Assembly: GCF_900176435.1 (NCBI RefSeq)
Contig: NZ_FWYE01000004.1
Location: 62,001 to 126,000, forward strand
DNA from: Picrophilus oshimae DSM 9789
Lineage (GTDB): Archaea > Thermoplasmatota > Thermoplasmata > Thermoplasmatales > Thermoplasmataceae
DNA length: 64,000 nucleotides
Direction of reading: 5' to 3'
The notes under the pieces were generated by a model that saw nothing but the letters and a program-made list of their open reading frames with translations, was not told the origin of the DNA and did no database searches. Shown here piece by piece: positions 35,839 to 44,641 of this stretch. The first letter of the stretch is position 1. Every line of letters begins with the position of its first letter. Position numbers and translations under genes: made by a program.

Positions 35839-37230
35839 ATGGTAGAGGATCAAAACATATTAAATCAGGCTGATAGGGCACCCACGGGGAGATTCCATTT
35901 AAAGGCCATATTTGTGGCCAGCATGGGTTTCTTTACAGATGCCTACGATTTATTTGCTATATCTACAGCACTGCCATTGATTGTTTCCGCATCCGTCTTT
36001 GATGTAACAAACCATTTTGTTCAGGGACTTGTTGGTGCGGCCGTATTGATTGGAGCCGTCATAGGAGCCCTTACATTCGGCAGGATAGGCGACATACGTG
36101 GCAGGAAATACGTCTATGGAGTTGAAATGGCAATACTGGTAACATTTGCAGTAATCTCGGCATTCTCAGTAAACATCTGGATGCTGATAATCACAAGACT
36201 GCTTCTTGGTATAGGTATAGGCGGAGATTATCCAATAAGCTCAACAATAATGAGCGAGTACTCAAATGTAAAGAGCAGGGGCAAGATGGTTCAGACCGTT
36301 TTTGCAATGCAGGGCTTTGGCCTGCTTCTTGGAGCCGTCATAGGACTTATTGCAATTCACACGATGCCGGTAAACTATGCATGGAGGTTCATGCTTGGAT
36401 TCGGAGCAATACCGGCGGCGTCCGTTATATATCTAAGAAGAAAGATAAAGGAAACACCAAGGTATTCACTGCAGACCAAAGGTGATGTAAAGGCAGCCGC
36501 AGCAGCCGTTGAGGATATAACAGGATCAAAGATAGATGTAAAGGACTCAAATATAAACGTTTCAAAAAAATCCGGAATATTAACAAAATACATTGCGCTT
36601 TTGATAGGAACTGCCGGAAGCTGGTTTTTATTTGATATGGCATTCTATGGAACATCAATAAACAACTCAATAATATTCAATGCAATAGGCTATGGAAGCG
36701 TAACAAATGCTGTTCTATCAGCATCAAACACGGCAATAGGAAATATAATAATAGCGGCAGCATTTGAAATACCTGGATACTGGATAGCATTTGGATTAAT
36801 AGACCGCGTCGGCAGGAAATTTTTACAGTGGATGGGCTTCGGAGTCATGGGAATAATATATCTAATATTTGCACTGGCATTTGCACCGCTTAAGGCAGAT
36901 ATACCATTGTTCATAGGGCTTTATGGATTATCATTCCTGTTCGCAAACATAGGACCTAACTCAACAACGTTTATACTACCAACGGAATTATTCCCAACGC
37001 AGGTTAGAACAACAGCGCATGGTATATCAGCAGGTGCCGGTAAAACAGGTGCTGCAATATTTACATTTGCACTGCCATCAATAGAGGCTGCACTTGGACT
37101 TAAAGGCGTCTTTACACTTCTTACAGGATTTTCATTCATAGCAGTTATTATAACATTGCTGTTCATAAGGGAAACAAAGCAGAAGAGCCTTGAACAGACA
37201 AGCAGGCAGGATTCGGTTATGGCACATTAA
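35839..37230 (+). CDS. MFS transporter of the phosphate:H+ symporter (PHS) type
   Basis: About 463 aa, 12 helices. MGFFTDAYDLFAIST in helix 1 (the 'F.DAYDLF' hallmark of PHS carriers), GRIGDIRGRKYVYGVE, GIGIGGDYPISSTIMSEYSN and FILPTELFPTQVRTTAHGISAGAGKTGA are all typical of the fungal Pho84/archaeal phosphate carrier group. A central hydrophilic loop spans about residues 205-235. I chose the ATG at 35839; the frame extends to 35797 without a better start. It is single, with a strongly AT-rich promoter and no sign of the island box. Confidence 0.85.
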   Translation: MVEDQNILNQADRAPTGRFHLKAIFVASMGFFTDAYDLFAISTALPLIVSASVFDVTNHFVQGLVGAAVLIGAVIGALTFGRIGDIRGRKYVYGVEMAILVTFAVISAFSVNIWMLIITRLLLGIGIGGDYPISSTIMSEYSNVKSRGKMVQTVFAMQGFGLLLGAVIGLIAIHTMPVNYAWRFMLGFGAIPAASVIYLRRKIKETPRYSLQTKGDVKAAAAAVEDITGSKIDVKDSNINVSKKSGILTKYIALLIGTAGSWFLFDMAFYGTSINNSIIFNAIGYGSVTNAVLSASNTAIGNIIIAAAFEIPGYWIAFGLIDRVGRKFLQWMGFGVMGIIYLIFALAFAPLKADIPLFIGLYGLSFLFANIGPNSTTFILPTELFPTQVRTTAHGISAGAGKTGAAIFTFALPSIEAALGLKGVFTLLTGFSFIAVIITLLFIRETKQKSLEQTSRQDSVMAH

Positions 37231-37318
37231 AAATATAAATTTTATAAATATTTTATAAATTTAATATCATATGTTTTATCAATCAAAATATAAATATTAA
37301 CATTAATTATTAATATTA

Positions 37319-37927
37319 ATGTTGAAATTAAAATATGTTTACATAATAACGGGAATTACAATCATTTTTATATGGATTGTTATTATGGCATAGGCCATTG
37401 TAAATCCATGGTTTTCAATTACAAAAAATGCACTGAGTGATCTTGGCGGCGGCAATTTAATAAACAATGGCCATCCTGCACCAGCGCTGCCTGAAATCTA
37501 TAATTTTGGCCTTATAATAGAGGGTATTTTAATAGCATTACTATCATCATTGTTTATTTTATTTTCAGAAAATAAGATTGAGGATGCCGGTTCATCGTTT
37601 TTTATTATATCCGGTTTATTCCTTGCATTAATAGGCATATACCATGAGGGTACATATCCCCATGACTTTGTATCGATATGGTTTTTTATATTATCAAGCA
37701 TATCATATATAACAATAGGGATTGCACTTGTAATTCAGAGGATAAAATATGGCATTGCAATGCTTGTTTTAATACCTGTGTCGTGGTTACTATTTATTAA
37801 AATACCATGGCAGTCCGTTGCTGAAAACGAGATCTTTGGCATAATTATTATAGAGGTCCTTGTAATTCTTTATATGATTTCCATCAGGAATAGACGGTAT
37901 AAATTATATAAAGCTATAAATAAATAA
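37319..37927 (+). pseudogene. DUF998-like membrane protein interrupted by an in-frame TAG
   Basis: Translation from the ATG at 37319 gives LKYVYIITGITIIFIWIVIM (first helix), then TAG at 37391-37393 (codon 25), then in the same frame AIVNPWFSITKNALSDLGGG, the conserved DUF998 start (NALSDLG), and five further helices to 37927. So a single base change separates it from an intact 202-aa protein. Restart at a downstream ATG or GTG would lose helix 1 and the motif. It lies 15 nt before an ABC exporter ATPase gene. Pyrrolysine insertion is unlikely outside methanogens. Confidence 0.7.
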
Positions 37928-37942
37928 TTGCTATATATAATC

Positions 37943-38890
37943 ATGGAATTATTAAAATCTGGGGAACAACCTGATTATGCAGTTTACGCAAAGGATGTTG
38001 TGTTCTCATATGATAATAAAAAGAACGTTGTGGATCATCTAACATTTTCAGTAAAAAAAGGCGAGATCTTTGGTCTGCTTGGTCCAAACGGTGCTGGCAA
38101 AACAACAACAATTAAATTAATGACCACGCTTTTAAGGCCGGTTTCAGGTGAATTAAGGATACTTGGCATGGATTACAGGTCAGGCAATAGGTTAAGATCA
38201 AGGCTTGGCGTTGTTCTTCAGGATGAATCCTTTGATTTTACAACGGTTGAAAGGGCCCTTGATATATATGGATACATATGGGGTGTTCCGAGGAATATAA
38301 GAAAAAAGCGTGTAAATGATTTACTGGAAAAATTTGATCTCTACGATTTTAGAAATAAGAGGATGTGGGACCTTTCAGGAGGCCAGAAGAGAAGGGTCCA
38401 GGTTGCAAGGGAGTTCATGCATGATATGGACCTATTATTCCTGGATGAGCCTACAACAGGTCTTGATCCAATATCAAGAAGAAAGATACTTGACATGATA
38501 AAAGATATGTCAAGAAATGGTCTTACCGTTATATTTACAACGCACATACTTGAAGAGGCCGATTACGTCTGCGATAGAATAGCAATAATGCGCTCCGGCA
38601 AAATTGTTGCAATGGATAAAACAGAGGAATTAAAAAAGAGGTATGCAGGGGCAAAAACCATAGAGATATCATTGAGCAAAAACAGGGACAGGGTTCTCTC
38701 AATGATAAGCACAGGTGAGGTCTCATCTGATGATAATAATGATATAATAGTTACAAAGGATGTTAATAAAACGATATCAGAGATCACCGAGTTAATAAAG
38801 CGGTTTGATGCATCTCTTGAATACATAAATGTAAGATCTGTTTCCCTTGATGATGTGTTCTTTAATACAATAAACGGTGAGGTATCATGA
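37943..38890 (+). CDS. ABC-2 type exporter, ATP-binding subunit
   Basis: About 315 aa. Walker A GPNGAGKTT, Q-loop VVLQDESFDF, signature LSGGQKRRVQ, Walker B LLFLDEPTTGLDP and the H-loop TTHILEE are complete. A C-terminal ~90-residue extension follows, as in DrrA/CcmA/NodI-type ATPases. The ATG at 37943 is preferred over the TTG at 37928. It overlaps the permease gene by 4 nt, and together they form an exporter for a drug, lipid or polysaccharide. Confidence 0.93.
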   Translation: MELLKSGEQPDYAVYAKDVVFSYDNKKNVVDHLTFSVKKGEIFGLLGPNGAGKTTTIKLMTTLLRPVSGELRILGMDYRSGNRLRSRLGVVLQDESFDFTTVERALDIYGYIWGVPRNIRKKRVNDLLEKFDLYDFRNKRMWDLSGGQKRRVQVAREFMHDMDLLFLDEPTTGLDPISRRKILDMIKDMSRNGLTVIFTTHILEEADYVCDRIAIMRSGKIVAMDKTEELKKRYAGAKTIEISLSKNRDRVLSMISTGEVSSDDNNDIIVTKDVNKTISEITELIKRFDASLEYINVRSVSLDDVFFNTINGEVS

Positions 38891-39651
38891 ACCTTGGTAA
38901 GTCATTTAAGCTTATGGTCAGGAACATACTTGTTAATACAGACCCTGGAACATTAATGTTCCTTGTTGCCATGCCTGCAATGTATCTTATCTTTATGGGC
39001 TTTATGTTCGGCGGCCTTATAAATAATATACCAGGATTTAATTATAAGGAATTTTTAACACCGGGAATCATGGGTTTTGACACCGTTTCAGCCGGTGCAA
39101 TAGCCGGTTCACTGCTATGGTCCGATAGAAGATACGGCATGTTCGAGCAAATTTTAACAGCACCATACACAAGATCTGAATATTTGTTTGGCATACTTTA
39201 CGCAACAATATTTTTATCACTTATTGGTTCGGTAATACTTCTTATAATATCACAGGTGCTTGTTATTCATATATACATGAGCGCTGCCGGATTAATATTC
39301 ATGATCGTTAATATCATAATCGGCGGTCTCTTCTGGGGGTTCCTTTTTCTGGCACTGGCGGCAAAAACAAGGTCAAACCAGGCGTATAATAGCATACAGA
39401 TCTTTATAATCTTCTTTGCAGATTTTGCAAGCACTGTTTTTTATCCATTGACGTCAAAAACACCTGCCGCACTTAAATACATGTTTTATATTAATCCGTT
39501 AACATACATAGCCAATGGCATAAGATCAGGGTATTTATCGTCAATAAATTCCGGTACATTAACCGAATTCTTTATATTACTGTCTGAAACAATCATCATG
39601 GGTATAATAGCAATATTATTATACAGAAAGGTAAGGGTGGGCACAACATGA
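38887..39651 (+). CDS. ABC-2 type exporter, permease subunit
   Basis: A 254-aa protein with six helices. An N-terminal cytoplasmic stretch is followed by helix 1, the conserved amphipathic loop FLTPGIMGFDTV, DRRYGMFEQILTAPYTRSEYLFG (the ABC-2 'E-loop' region) and FYPLTSKTPAALKYMFYINPLTYIANGIR near the end. This is the standard ABC-2 membrane pattern (DrrB-like). Its ATG overlaps the stop of the ATPase gene, giving a coupled two-gene exporter; the substrate is unknown. Confidence 0.92.
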   Translation: MNLGKSFKLMVRNILVNTDPGTLMFLVAMPAMYLIFMGFMFGGLINNIPGFNYKEFLTPGIMGFDTVSAGAIAGSLLWSDRRYGMFEQILTAPYTRSEYLFGILYATIFLSLIGSVILLIISQVLVIHIYMSAAGLIFMIVNIIIGGLFWGFLFLALAAKTRSNQAYNSIQIFIIFFADFASTVFYPLTSKTPAALKYMFYINPLTYIANGIRSGYLSSINSGTLTEFFILLSETIIMGIIAILLYRKVRVGTT

Positions 39652-39787
39652 TTCTTAAATGAAAATAATATTAATTTTTAAAAATCAAACAGGTTAATTT
39701 ATTCCATTTTATTATAAATACAATTTTTATAATATTCCAAAAAATGGAAAAGCATATTTTACAGAAATTAATGTCTGACATGGTCTG

Positions 39788-40282
39788 ATGAAATTAACAT
39801 CGCATTATGTGTTTACAGCAGGCATCCTTACATTTATAAATGCGCATTTCATGCCATTTTTTAGGGCGTTTTCTCTATCCGTTATAATATCTTTTATATC
39901 AAATTTTATAATAGATTCGCTGGGCCACAGTCACTCAAAAAATAATAAAATAAATGCAAGGACGCCACTGACACATACATTTGAGAGGAGCATGGCCTGG
40001 GGATCGTTTTCATCATTTATTATAATGGCCTTGGCAATTCTTAACTCTAATATAAATAAACAGTTTTTAATAATGTGCATCGTTTCAGGAATTATATCAG
40101 GGCCAAGCCATATGCTTCTTGATTTATTCACAGAGAAAGGCATATACATAAAAAAGAATAAAAAATGGGTAAGGTTTGCAGTAATGCATTTAAGGTACAA
40201 TAATAAAACGGCAAATGCCATTGCAATAATTACCGGGATAATAATGATCATAATATCATATAAGATGATGTTTTTATTTTAG
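39788..40282 (+). CDS. DUF1286-like membrane protein
   Basis: A 164-aa protein with about four helices. It begins KLTSHYVFTAGILTFIN and has DSLGHSH, RTPLTHTFERS and GPSHMLLDLFTEKG. These conserved His/Asp/Asn clusters recall the YdjM-like metal-dependent membrane hydrolases and the archaeal DUF1286 family, which also occurs in Sulfolobus plasmids and viruses. No function is established. It is monocistronic, 137 nt after the ABC exporter. The last residues form a hydrophobic helix. Confidence 0.7.
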   Translation: MKLTSHYVFTAGILTFINAHFMPFFRAFSLSVIISFISNFIIDSLGHSHSKNNKINARTPLTHTFERSMAWGSFSSFIIMALAILNSNINKQFLIMCIVSGIISGPSHMLLDLFTEKGIYIKKNKKWVRFAVMHLRYNNKTANAIAIITGIIMIIISYKMMFLF

Positions 40283-40339
40283 TAATATATTTAAAATTTT
40301 CAGGGATAATTTATTATATCAGTATTTTAATATTGATTC

Positions 40340-40777
40340 ATGGAAATAAGAATAAGGGCATTTGCTGATGGATCTGAGATACCAAAAAAATACACATGCG
40401 ATGGCGATAATGTATCACCGGAGATAGAGCTAAACCTTGATCCTGGATATTACATGCTATTAATGAATGATCCGGATGCACCGTCTGGAACATTTACACA
40501 CTGGATAATATACAATATTCCTGGTGAGACAAAACTTTTAAAAGAGAACATTGAAAAGAAACCAGATCTTGGTGTGATAATGCAGGGCGATAACGACTTT
40601 GGACATCCCGGATACGGTGGCCCGTGCCCGCCAAGGGGTCATGGTTACCATCATTACCATTTCAATCTCTACAGAACAGATAAAATAATTGAAAGACTCA
40701 ATCCTGAAAGCGTTTACAGTATTGTTGATAAATTACAGCCTGTTGCACATTACATGGGTATTTATAAAAGGGATTAA
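40340..40777 (+). CDS. PEBP / YbhB-YbcL family protein
   Basis: A 145-aa phosphatidylethanolamine-binding-protein fold, cytosolic. Diagnostic segments: IPKKYTCDGDNVSPEIEL, LLMNDPDAPSGTFTHWIIYNIP and GYGGPCPPRGHGYHHYHFNLY. The ligand pocket residues (DPDAP, GxPCPPxGxH) are complete. Physiological function in archaea is unknown; bacterial members are called Raf-kinase-inhibitor-like from fold only. Length is typical for the family. Confidence 0.92.
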   Translation: MEIRIRAFADGSEIPKKYTCDGDNVSPEIELNLDPGYYMLLMNDPDAPSGTFTHWIIYNIPGETKLLKENIEKKPDLGVIMQGDNDFGHPGYGGPCPPRGHGYHHYHFNLYRTDKIIERLNPESVYSIVDKLQPVAHYMGIYKRD

Positions 40778-40996
40778 TCATATTTTATAATTTCATTTCT
40801 TTATATTATATCTTTCATTTTAGTAAAATGGATTTTTATATTAATTTTTAATAATAAATATTAATATGTTATATAATATTTTTTCTTTTTACGTTCTATT
40901 TAATCAAAAAATGAAATATTTTTCTTAAAAATATTTATATATTAAATTCAATTACATTGTTGATTTATTATGTCATTTAAAAAGGATGTGATCTAA

Positions 40997-42622
40997 TTGT
41001 GGAGGCGTGGCATTAGGATTTTCATCGCAATTTTTTTGATGCTGATAATGCTTTTGAGCCTCCTTGTTATTGCAATGCCGGATAATGTTTCTATTAACCA
41101 TAAGAACCATTTTCTAAACAGCTCCGAGATTCAAGATAATTATTATCTAATATCGCTGTCAAACCTGCCCGGCGGACATGGTTTCTACCAGCAGTTTATA
41201 AAAATAAACGATCCGGGCAGCCTTGGTATAAATCAAAATGGAAGCAACATAGAATTCACAGCATTGAATAATACATTATTATATGCATGGATACAATCAT
41301 TAAATAACAATGCAATGACAGTTTTCGTAAAAAATTATAACGATTCCAGCTCAATATTGTTAAAGGTTTTACCATACAGTTCAAACGTTCTCAGCAGCAC
41401 AGGATACACAGGTGAGGCCCCACAGCTTTCAAAGATTTACGGTGAGTACGATAATGGAAGATATGTCTTTCCATTCTACTGCGATTTTAAGGGTAATTCA
41501 TTGAACACAGGCGTTTTTATAAACAACTCTGTTAATTCGCAGGGAAGTTTAATTATCAACAATGGACTTAAATACACACCAACGGGCTCTGAAAACAACT
41601 GTCCATTCATGTATTCAAAAGAAATATTCTCATATGTTACAGTACAGGCATATGGAAATATTTATCCACCGGTTTATACAAACAAACCTTATGACTTCCA
41701 TGGTTATGGCCTGGGTTCAGTATATAACATCAATAAGAATCTTGAGGGCATAGGCCGCTTCTGCGCTCAGACAAACTCACAGGCAGGCATTACAGATCCA
41801 ATCGGTGAGACTGCCGGGCTTAATTATGGGGATTATTTATGGAGCCTTACAATAGGTAAAGATAATTTATATGGGTCACAGTACAATGCCTCAGGGCTGG
41901 TAAACAAAATATCAGAGAAGGATAATGCAATAACACCGGAACCAATAATCTTCTTTGACCAGATAAATTCTGTTAATCCAATAAACTTTACATGGGTAAG
42001 AACACTGACATACCTTCCATCAGGAATGCCAGGATATTTAATATACAACAGTCCGGCGCATTACTTTAGCTTTATGGAGCGTGGTCTGCCCTACGGAACT
42101 CCATGGTACCTGGATGTCTTTGGATCAAAATACCATACAGATGGAAATGTTATATCAATGTGGCTTCCCGGGAATAACTATTCATATAGCATATACACCC
42201 CGGATTATTCAAGGTATATAGCCTATAATCAGTACGGCTCGGTTAATTCAGGAAATTCGAACTCAATAGAGATAAAATTCCTTGAGATCACATACGCGGT
42301 TTACTTTAATGGAACGGGCAGCTGGAATCTCTCAGTTAATGGAAACGGTTACCATGTCTCAGGAAGCATAAAACTTTGCGAGCCCTATGGAAATTATAAT
42401 TATATTGCATATTATAATGGTAACAAAATTTCAGGTAACTACACTGTTAATGGAAACAATGTTTATATCAATCTCCCTGGAAGCCATGGAAATACAATGG
42501 TAAACCAGACCATGGATAATAAGGTTGTAAAATCATCAAATACATATAATATTATAGTCCCGGGAATCTTAATAGTTGTTGCATTGCTTGCATTAACATT
42601 TATTGTTTTAAAACGTAAATAA
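40997..42622 (+). CDS. Large exported surface protein anchored by a C-terminal helix (DUF2341-like)
   Basis: 541 aa. Signal/anchor helix at residues ~5-28, ectodomain rich in Asn, Gly, Tyr and N-x-S/T sequons, and C-terminal helix (IIVPGILIVVALLALTFIVL) followed by KRK. The first ~120 residues resemble DUF2341 (FYQQFIKIND ... NIEFTALNNTLLYAWIQ). At about residue 355 the segment FSFMERGLPYGTPWYLDVFG matches the 'F.E.GLP.GT.W' repeat found in thermopsins and other Thermoplasmatales surface proteins. It is probably an S-layer-associated or binding protein facing the acid medium. There is no protease motif that I can see. Confidence 0.75.
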   Translation: MWRRGIRIFIAIFLMLIMLLSLLVIAMPDNVSINHKNHFLNSSEIQDNYYLISLSNLPGGHGFYQQFIKINDPGSLGINQNGSNIEFTALNNTLLYAWIQSLNNNAMTVFVKNYNDSSSILLKVLPYSSNVLSSTGYTGEAPQLSKIYGEYDNGRYVFPFYCDFKGNSLNTGVFINNSVNSQGSLIINNGLKYTPTGSENNCPFMYSKEIFSYVTVQAYGNIYPPVYTNKPYDFHGYGLGSVYNINKNLEGIGRFCAQTNSQAGITDPIGETAGLNYGDYLWSLTIGKDNLYGSQYNASGLVNKISEKDNAITPEPIIFFDQINSVNPINFTWVRTLTYLPSGMPGYLIYNSPAHYFSFMERGLPYGTPWYLDVFGSKYHTDGNVISMWLPGNNYSYSIYTPDYSRYIAYNQYGSVNSGNSNSIEIKFLEITYAVYFNGTGSWNLSVNGNGYHVSGSIKLCEPYGNYNYIAYYNGNKISGNYTVNGNNVYINLPGSHGNTMVNQTMDNKVVKSSNTYNIIVPGILIVVALLALTFIVLKRK

Positions 42623-42695
42623 ATCTTTTAAAAATATTTTTTTAATATATTTTAGAAGGGTAAAAAGTTTTTATATTACAATTAAATAAATGATT

Positions 42696-42793
42696 GTAGC
42701 AAAAAGCTACCGGGGAGCCATTAATGGCTGAGAGGATCCAAGGGATCGACCCGTGAACCTGATCCGGGTAATACCGGCGGAGGGAGATAGCCA
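42696..42793 (+). promoter_or_regulatory. TPP riboswitch (THI element) with an adjoining 5' hairpin
   Basis: The aptamer core (42706-42791) shows GGGGAGCC, GGCTGAGAGGA, GACCCGTGAACCTGATCCGG, GTAATACCGGCG and AGGGAGA. P1 is GCTA/TAGC. Immediately 5', GTAGC-AAAAA-GCTAC (42696-42710) can form a hairpin that uses the 5' strand of P1, giving an alternative fold. The carrier start codon is 34 nt downstream, preceded by AAAAGGGGA, a possible ribosome binding site. THI elements before MFS carriers are known in Thermoplasma. Confidence 0.95.
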
Positions 42794-42825
42794 ATGGGAT
42801 TCTTGATATATAAAAGGGGATATAA

Positions 42826-44055
42826 ATGCTGAGCAGGAATCAGCGCTTCATGCTGCTTTCCAGCTCGGCAAGCTTTACAATATGGGGGATCATAGCAACA
42901 ATAGGGCCCCTTGCAGCCTCGGGTGCAATAATACATGCACTGCCATTGAAATTAAAGGTTATAATACTTTTAATAGGCCCGATCTTTGCACCTCTTGGAA
43001 ACTTTACAATGGGTTTATTAACAGACATCCTTGGCAGAAAAAGGGTCTTTATAATGACCATGAGTCTTTACGGTATTGGCGTGATAATCATTGCATTTAG
43101 CTATGTATTCTACACACTTTTAATAGGCCTTGTCCTTGCAGAGTTTGGTGTTGGCGGTGAGGAGATGCCATCGTTATCATTAATAGCCGAGGATTCGCCA
43201 TTAAGATCACGTGCAAAATGGTTAACAATTGTATCAGATTTTAACAATATAGGCAGCGCAATAATCACAGGACTTTTTTTAATTGTCTACACATCCATAA
43301 TGGACAGATACGCACTTTTGGTATCCGCATTTATATTAATTGTTATAATGGTGATTGCAAGGGTGAACCTGCCAGAATCGTTTAGATGGCTTAACTCAAG
43401 GGGAAGATTTGACGCTGCAAAAGTGGAGGAGAAAAAATTATACATCGATTCAAACGGAACAAGCACTGGCAAGATCTCTGGAGGGCAGTACCTTGGCAGA
43501 TTTTTATTTCTGGCTGCAATAGGCATATCACAGTATATAACCTTTGGACTGATGGCATATGTAATAGGACCATACGAATTTCCATCAACATACATGGATG
43601 AAATGATAATCTTCGTTGCACTTTTGGGCGCATCCGCTGCTGGTTTTATCGCTGCACCATTGATTTCCAGGGGCAGAAAGGTTTACACTGCATATTCATA
43701 CATTGGCGGCTTTATAAGCACGTTAATAATACTCTTCCTTGTCCCATATTTAAGGAACATGTTCATATTTTTGCCACTGCTTTTTATAAACATGATGATG
43801 AGTGAGTTTGGCTGGGCATCAAGGACAACGCTTGAACCTGAGCTGTTTCCGACAAGGTACCGTGGAACATTTATGGGTATTGTCAGGCTTGCCCCAATGA
43901 TAGGCTATGCAATTTCCGTTGATTTAACAAGCACGTTTACACTTTATCAGTTCATACTATACAATGTAATTCTATGGCTTCTTGGAGCCGTTGCCTCTGT
44001 TCTCTGGCTCATAAAGGGCAATGAGACAAGGGATATAAATATAGATTATGCGTGA
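42826..44055 (+). CDS. MFS transporter under TPP riboswitch control, putative thiamine carrier
   Basis: A 409-aa, 12-helix carrier. Signature loop MGLLTDILGRKRVF, GVGGEEMPSLSLIAEDSPLRSRAKW, NLPESFRWL at the central loop, and TLEPELFPTRYRGTFMGIVRLA in the second half. Riboswitch control by thiamine pyrophosphate strongly implies import of thiamine or a precursor; comparative genomics has proposed such MFS proteins (ThiT1/ThiT2) in Thermoplasma. It stands alone, with an unrelated small gene 30 nt downstream that may share the transcript. Confidence 0.88.
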   Translation: MLSRNQRFMLLSSSASFTIWGIIATIGPLAASGAIIHALPLKLKVIILLIGPIFAPLGNFTMGLLTDILGRKRVFIMTMSLYGIGVIIIAFSYVFYTLLIGLVLAEFGVGGEEMPSLSLIAEDSPLRSRAKWLTIVSDFNNIGSAIITGLFLIVYTSIMDRYALLVSAFILIVIMVIARVNLPESFRWLNSRGRFDAAKVEEKKLYIDSNGTSTGKISGGQYLGRFLFLAAIGISQYITFGLMAYVIGPYEFPSTYMDEMIIFVALLGASAAGFIAAPLISRGRKVYTAYSYIGGFISTLIILFLVPYLRNMFIFLPLLFINMMMSEFGWASRTTLEPELFPTRYRGTFMGIVRLAPMIGYAISVDLTSTFTLYQFILYNVILWLLGAVASVLWLIKGNETRDINIDYA

Positions 44056-44085
44056 ATTTTAAATATTTTTCATTATTTTCTGTCC

Positions 44086-44616
44086 ATGGAAGATATAAAA
44101 AACATAAGGGAATCTATTTTGGAGAGGTTTTCAATGATTGATCCATTTATGGATTCATGCTATACCGTGCCTGGTTCATCAAATATTAAAGGCAATCTTG
44201 AAATAGAGGATGCGGAGATAGATCCTGAAAACATCTTTGTAATAGATAAAAACTACGTAATAACGAGATCCATGGAACCTCCTGTTATATACGTTGATTA
44301 TTCATATATAGGTCCTGAGACAATATACGATGAGAATCCCGAGGAGGTTTTAAAAAGATATGACGTTTTAAGGGATTATAGGGATCCTGCCGTTATACAT
44401 TTCCTGCCTTTTAACTGCAAAAAATCTGTTTTTAAAAGATTATTCTCATCAACGGAGCTGAACGGCATATTAACACTTGAAGATGCAGAAAGGATGGTAT
44501 TAAATGATTATTTTTTAAGGATTTTATCAATGTTTTCATATGAAAAGATTATTACGGACGATGATGATATTAAAAGGCTTTTAATGGATAATGTAAACCT
44601 TGAGTTTATTGATTAA
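44086..44616 (+). CDS. Hypothetical protein, 176 aa
   Basis: A soluble acidic protein of alpha/beta character with no motif I recognise. A central segment (PPVIYVDYSYIGPETIY) is followed by a helical C-terminus with a run of Asp (ITDDDDIKRL). It starts 30 nt after the thiamine-carrier gene, so it may be cotranscribed, and ends close to the convergent hutU. Codon use resembles neighbours, so it is a likely real gene, probably restricted to Thermoplasmatales. Confidence 0.6.
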   Translation: MEDIKNIRESILERFSMIDPFMDSCYTVPGSSNIKGNLEIEDAEIDPENIFVIDKNYVITRSMEPPVIYVDYSYIGPETIYDENPEEVLKRYDVLRDYRDPAVIHFLPFNCKKSVFKRLFSSTELNGILTLEDAERMVLNDYFLRILSMFSYEKIITDDDDIKRLLMDNVNLEFID

Positions 44617-44641
44617 ATAAAAAATTAAATTATAATTTAAT

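Noticed and set aside
37391-37393. TAG as a pyrrolysine codon
   Set aside because: Pyrrolysine machinery is not expected in Picrophilus-like archaea, DUF998 proteins are not known to use it, and the alignment position is an ordinary helix residue.
38687-38698. GGGACAGGGTTC inside the ABC ATPase gene as another copy of the island promoter box
   Set aside because: It lies in coding sequence, without a TATA box or a start codon nearby, and matches the box poorly.
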